Below are positions 12,201 through 14,655 of a stretch of 14,655 nucleotides of DNA, piece after piece. The position numbers and the translations under genes are program-made. Source of the stretch: Methanomassiliicoccaceae archaeon (lineage in GTDB: Archaea; Thermoplasmatota; Thermoplasmata; Methanomassiliicoccales; Methanomethylophilaceae); contig JAIRJQ010000098.1 in the NCBI GenBank assembly GCA_031260545.1, forward strand, positions 1-14,655, read 5' to 3'. Each line of letters begins with the position of its first letter. Position 1 is the first letter of the stretch. The notes beneath the pieces are model-generated. The model saw only the letters and a list, made by a program, of their open reading frames with translations. It was not told where the DNA came from and searched no databases.

Positions 12201-13826
12201 GTCATCGAAATAAACAACACGCCACGATGCGGCGGAATCGTTCTCGTTCGCCTTTGACATGCAGTACGGCAGCGAATCAATGCCGCTGTCATTACTGTTC
12301 TTAACGACAAAACTCACTGCTGTCCAGTTGACCGCGCCGTATAAACATGCGCTGCCGGTACGGGTGTTGCCGGCAGCATCGGTCTCCGAACCGCTGATCA
12401 CGGACGCGCCGGCAGCGGTGCCGAGCAACGGCATCACATAGTTGAATGTGATGATATTGTTTCCGAATTTACCTGCATAAGTGCCGTTCAGGTCGTTCGT
12501 CCCTGTTATCCCCGTGTTAGAATTTGCGGTCATTCCGTCCGCTGTCATCAGGCAGTTCTCTGCCTTTGTAATGCGGCCGAGGGCCACGGATATATTGTAT
12601 TTTCCCTCATTTTTGGTGAATGTACAGTGAGTGAGCACCGCAGTGACGGATTCCAGGATACCTGAATCGCTGTCAACGGTATTTGCAAAGAATGTTGTAT
12701 TCTTCGCTGTCACGCACCCTTCCGGCGTATACACGACGCCTGATGAGGAATCATTGTACGCAAAACCGCTGCCCTCGATGAAAATATTGCTTATCACGTT
12801 TATATCGTTACCATGTGAATACACGGCACTGCCGCGACTGCCTGCCGCGTTGCCGGTGAATGTGCAGCCGATGATGGAGATCTCACCTCTGCTGTATGAG
12901 TTCACGCCTCCTCCTATGTTCGTTGCCTCGTTGCCCGTGAATGTACATCCCGTCAGTATGATATCGGCGGACATGGTGGAAATTCCGCCTCCGCTGCCTC
13001 CGCTGATCCCGGTCGCGACGGCCTTGTTGTTCACGAATGTGCAGCCGGTGGCGGATATGGTGCCCTGGTACACATACAACCCTCCGCTGTCGCTTGCGGT
13101 GTTGTCAATGAATTTACAGCCTGTAAGGGTCGCGGAGTTGTTGACATATGCTCCTCCCGATGCGGCTGCCGTGTTATTAGTGAATGTGCAGTTGGTCATC
13201 ACCGCGGTCTCGGCCGCATATACGGCACCGCCGGTCATTGCCTTATTGTTCATGAATGTGCAGCCTGTCAGTGTCATGTTCCCGTCTGCGTACACGGCAC
13301 CTCCGCGCCACTTGGAGGCGTTCTCTTTGAATATACAGTTTGACGCAGCGACGCTGCCGCCCGCATACACGGCCCCGCCGTTATCGGACGTGCTTCCGTT
13401 TACGAACGTAAGTCCGTTCAGCGTCAGTTCGACATCGGCAGCGCTGCTCATCAGCCTGAAGCTGCCTCCGTTCTTGGTTATCGTAACGCCGGCAGTGCCG
13501 CCGTCTATTATCAGTTCCTTCGATATCGTTATCTCACTTTCAAGGACGATGGGATTTGCGGACCAGTCGATCTTCGGATCGAATGTTATCAGATCGCCGT
13601 CGTTTGCATTCTCTATGACATCGCGGAGCGATCCGGCCCCGCTGTCGTGATATGAGATCACCCTCAGGATGTCTCCCCTTACATACGCTCCCGGCGAGGA
13701 CAGCTGCCTGTCATCGTCAGTTCCTTCGGTATGATATGTAAAAATTGCGGCTGACATGCATGTTAAAAGAAACATCGCTGTCAGCAAGATAACGGTCTTT
13801 TTCTTGAACGTTCTCGTTTTTGACAT
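9207..13826 (-). CDS. Large surface adhesin-like protein with two beta-helices and Ig repeats
   Basis: Predicted cell-surface protein of 1539 residues. Order: signal peptide (KKK then a hydrophobic run, 8-30). Beta-helix module 1 (about 60-500) has the opener GAGSLRDVIENANDGDLITF, many turns of the form GGAVYA...TNCTFTNNTA, and the closing DAAGNTR...YGA. Beta-helix module 2 (about 505-900) has the related opener DSGIDSLPYCMSKANEND and closer DQNGVPRG...YGATE. Then come a Big_3-like domain (905-988), four Ig-like repeats (990-1370), a Pro/Thr/Asp linker, a membrane helix (1400-1424) and a 115-residue tail with a carboxypeptidase-regulatory-like beta-sandwich look. Such adhesin-like proteins are common in gut methanogens and thought to bind host or bacterial surfaces; the ligand is unknown. 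The frame is intact. GTGAT lies before the ATG. Its own promoter diverges from the XRE-cupin regulator, which might control it. Confidence 0.9.
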   Translation of the reverse strand: MSKTRTFKKKTVILLTAMFLLTCMSAAIFTYHTEGTDDDRQLSSPGAYVRGDILRVISYHDSGAGSLRDVIENANDGDLITFDPKIDWSANPIVLESEITISKELIIDGGTAGVTITKNGGSFRLMSSAADVELTLNGLTFVNGSTSDNGGAVYAGGSVAASNCIFKENASKWRGGAVYADGNMTLTGCTFMNNKAMTGGAVYAAETAVMTNCTFTNNTAAASGGAYVNNSATLTGCKFIDNTASDSGGLYVYQGTISATGCTFVNNKAVATGISGGSGGGISTMSADIILTGCTFTGNEATNIGGGVNSYSRGEISIIGCTFTGNAAGSRGSAVYSHGNDINVISNIFIEGSGFAYNDSSSGVVYTPEGCVTAKNTTFFANTVDSDSGILESVTAVLTHCTFTKNEGKYNISVALGRITKAENCLMTADGMTANSNTGITGTNDLNGTYAGKFGNNIITFNYVMPLLGTAAGASVISGSETDAAGNTRTGSACLYGAVNWTAVSFVVKNSNDSGIDSLPYCMSKANENDSAASWRVVYFDDTNTLTGTSIFDIKLTTGAMDYNKNIMVYGKLDKNGDPEVTVDAEGRSGIFYHRSLGNVYFYGLNINNASVSGGIHSSGNVTAVSCNFTGNTTSNPVGGSGGGVHALKDIILTDCTFTNNTAEASGGGAFTNSGNATVTNCTFIGNKAKYGAGGLFASVDGAMVIVTGCVFTNNVSANSSAVAASTAGYLFIINSTISGNTTESSDDGAVACPAKTYIFHSTITNNIGGGLYSWTAYTERCLFNSIIAGNVNADGTAPRDIVSKFINVSSLVEGSKIPGSSYDVPVTVRQMFGLNKFDPATNSHPVLSNGIASGTAAAVTAIQSTYLTEKQKQNVMNALRYDQNGVPRGTDVNYGATETLSNWLVYVSVAKDPVKTEYEMNETIVLTGTEIALDYSNGDETVPYDEIGMTNTSSSTDMSTAGIKRIDFTFLGVTTKDDTCLYITVKKVDTVTVVSASGDPVYGGSVTFTATVTSVKTGIPAGEVSFYDDSVFIGKASLDENGVATLTISSLSIDTHKITAEYEGNTNYNGSVSNELEYTVSKIDTVTVVSASGDPVYGGSVTFTATVTSVKTGIPAGEVSFYDDSVFIGEASLDENGIATLTVSSLSIDTHKITAEYEGSTIYNGSVSNELEYTVSKIDTATVIVSVSGDPVYGGSMTFAATVTSAKTGIPAGEVSFYDNSVSIGKASLDENGVTTLTISSLSFGAHKITAEYEGNTTYNGSASNELEYTVSKIDTATVIVFASDEPAYGGSVTFAATVTSAKTGMPAGEVSFYDNLVFIGKASLDENGVATLTVSSLSIDTHKITAEYEGSTIYNRSVSNELEYTVSEGVTDPKDPTGPTDPTDPNGPSTTVTPKTSIPGNILAFLISALLMLLLLLLFGRMRPIVTGIISENGQAIENAVVEYTIDGKGGKVTTDMAGVYVIFVPRGAYLEINKVADDDHRVSKFTVMNERLEGRSLYRYTATKVAEKGPGAEDIMPVYFEVDERRTEVNFKVIRK
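9714..10859 (-). repeat. Four tandem Ig-like repeat units inside the adhesin gene
   Basis: Units start at 10859, 10574, 10289 and 10001, with lengths 285, 285, 288 and about 288 bases (95-96 codons). Each begins D-T-(V/A)-T-V, carries GGSVTFxATVTSxKTG and PAGEVSFYD, and ends NELEYTVS. Units 1 and 2 differ at only 5 of 95 residues by my count; units 3 and 4 are more diverged. Long near-identical DNA makes unit loss or gain by recombination likely. Confidence 0.9.
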
Positions 13827-13842
13827 TTATATCACTAGCTTT

Positions 13843-13865
13843 GGCCCCTTTTTTTCTTAGAGGCC
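13843..13865 (-). promoter_or_regulatory. Leader hairpin of the adhesin gene
   Basis: In the adhesin mRNA GGCCTC pairs with GGGGCC (6 bp, one U-G) around an A-rich 11-base loop, 17 bases before the ATG. GCTAGTGATATAA, with the GTGAT Shine-Dalgarno core, lies between hairpin and start. Confidence 0.45.
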
Positions 13866-13893
13866 TACTTAGTTACCCGTTTACCATTAGGTG

Positions 13894-13905
13894 TATTTAA
13901 TTATA
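13894..13905 (-). promoter_or_regulatory. TATA box for the adhesin gene
   Basis: Minus-strand TATAATTAAATA predicts a start near 13874 and a leader of about 48 bases. It is identical over 12 bases to the mtmB TATA box. The rest of the 13906-14000 interval is AT-rich without a gene. Confidence 0.55.
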
Positions 13906-14002
13906 TCTGCTATACCCATAATATCTACTATTATATTGTATATATCAAAAAATAAGGATGTTCTCTGTCTCCCTGCTCTGCGTTAACTTACAATAGTGAA
14001 CG

Positions 14003-14013
14003 TATATTTTTTA
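14003..14013 (+). promoter_or_regulatory. TATA box for the XRE-cupin gene
   Basis: TATATTTTTTA is centred near 14008 and predicts a start only about 5 bases before the ATG at 14039. The leader would be very short although GTGACCT precedes the ATG. Confidence 0.5.
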
Positions 14014-14038
14014 TCTCAGCTGTAATATCATGTGACCT

Positions 14039-14629
14039 ATGGAACCAAATATCGCAGAAGTTGCCGAAAGGATTCATTCATTGAGAGAGACCGAGGGGTA
14101 CTCGCAGGAAGAGGTCGCGAAAGCAATGGGAATATCCCTTAAAGAATACATAGAGATCGAATCGGGAAAGAAGGATTTTTCGCTGTCGCTTCTTTATAAA
14201 TGCGCTAAGAAAATGGGTGTGGACTCCTTGGAATTGCTCAGCGGAGATACCCCGAAACTCACCGGATACGCATTGGACCGCAAAGGAGATGTCATTCCGA
14301 GCGAGGAGCATGATGGTTTCGTATACAAACATTTAGCATCGAACTTCAAACGGAAAACTGTCGTACCTTTACTGGTGACCGCGCCATATGTCAAAGATCA
14401 AAAGGACGTCATGCCTGCATCCACGCACGAGGGACAGGAATTTGACTATATCCTGGAAGGAAGGCTTGAACTGAGATACGGAAAGCACACCGAGATCCTG
14501 AACCCGGGAGACTCCGTTTTCTATGATTCGGGGAGAGAACATTGTCTCACGGCACCCGATGAAGGCGGATGCAAGTTCATTGCTATCGTGATAAAGAAAG
14601 AGAAGGCGTGTGACCATGAGGAACATTAA
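14039..14629 (+). CDS. XRE-family regulator with C-terminal cupin sensor
   Basis: Transcription regulator of 196 residues. The N-terminal helix-turn-helix of XRE type spans about 7-62 (RIHSLRETEGYSQEEVAKAMGIS, then YIEIESGKKDFSLSLLYKCAKKMGV). The C-terminal cupin_2 domain spans about 105-185. Cupin motif 1 is HEGQEFDYILEGRLEL (130-145, with H130 and E134) and motif 2 is NPGDSVFYDSGREH (155-168, with H168), so a metal or small ligand is likely bound there. Proteins of this layout usually repress or activate a neighbouring metabolic gene in response to that ligand. The next gene overlaps its end by 14 bases, which makes it part of the same operon. It is divergent from the adhesin gene across 212 bases. 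The ligand and target are not visible from sequence. Confidence 0.92.
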   Translation: MEPNIAEVAERIHSLRETEGYSQEEVAKAMGISLKEYIEIESGKKDFSLSLLYKCAKKMGVDSLELLSGDTPKLTGYALDRKGDVIPSEEHDGFVYKHLASNFKRKTVVPLLVTAPYVKDQKDVMPASTHEGQEFDYILEGRLELRYGKHTEILNPGDSVFYDSGREHCLTAPDEGGCKFIAIVIKKEKACDHEEH

Positions 14630-14655
14630 TTTACGGTACATAGACGAGGAATTTG
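14616..14655 (+). CDS. Start of a downstream gene, cut by the window edge
   Basis: ATG at 14616, in a different frame from the XRE-cupin gene, reads MRNINLRYIDEEF and is open to the edge. It overlaps the regulator's last codons, and GTGACC precedes the ATG, as before the regulator itself. XRE-cupin genes in archaea are often followed by an AMP-forming acyl-CoA synthetase and the start is compatible with that. Thirteen residues are too few to assign it. Confidence 0.55.
   Translation, partial: MRNINLRYIDEEF

Noticed and set aside
12631..13650. 339-residue open frame on the plus strand
   Set aside because: It lies wholly inside the adhesin gene on the other strand. Its proline/valine-rich sequence is the mirror of the glycine/threonine repeat codons, and it resembles no family.

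Overview
This window comes from a pyrrolysine-decoding methanogenic archaeon, most likely of the Methanomassiliicoccales (gut-associated Methanomethylophilus-type). Four things point there: an eL15 ribosomal protein gene; AT-rich archaeal TATA boxes with either short or GTGAT-bearing leaders; a monomethylamine methyltransferase with an in-frame TAG at codon 202; and a pyrrolysyl-tRNA synthetase that is only a catalytic domain, paired with a tRNA-Pyl whose anticodon stem is interrupted. All twelve complete protein genes end in TGA (9) or TAA (3), never TAG, as expected where UAG is a sense codon.

Layout. Bases 1-2800 (minus strand) hold a methylamine/pyrrolysine block transcribed mtmB > pylT > pylS > pylB, with pylB running off the window edge. 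MtmB needs pyrrolysine, pylT and pylS insert it at UAG, and pylB starts its synthesis from lysine. Diverging from it, rpl15e (3012-3638) is followed by two tandem, recently duplicated YegP/DUF1508 genes with lysine/glutamate-rich tails (3869-5184). The 368 bases between those two carry hairpins, a degraded-looking minus-strand frame and a 14-bp palindrome.

Convergent to the YegP pair is a THUMP/ThiI-like gene whose PP-loop is gone (5248-6090). Divergent from that is a plus-strand run: a TauE/SafE permease overlapping a DUF1634 membrane protein, an M50-type membrane metalloprotease and a short QueG-like iron-sulfur protein (6167-9150). A GC-rich hairpin then separates them from a convergent 4.6-kb gene for a 1539-residue surface adhesin-like protein (9207-13826). 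Its parts are signal peptide, two parallel beta-helix modules, a Big_3-type domain, four near-identical Ig-like repeats, a Pro/Thr linker, a membrane anchor and a probable cytoplasmic tail domain.

The right end has an XRE-cupin regulator (14039-14629) divergent from the adhesin. It overlaps the start of another gene that is cut by the window edge.

The best-supported unusual material is the minimal tRNA-Pyl/PylS pair, the PP-loop-less ThiI relative, the tandem YegP genes and the modular adhesin. I did not find an obvious wholly new defence or mobile system: I saw no transposase, integrase, CRISPR array or toxin-antitoxin pair.
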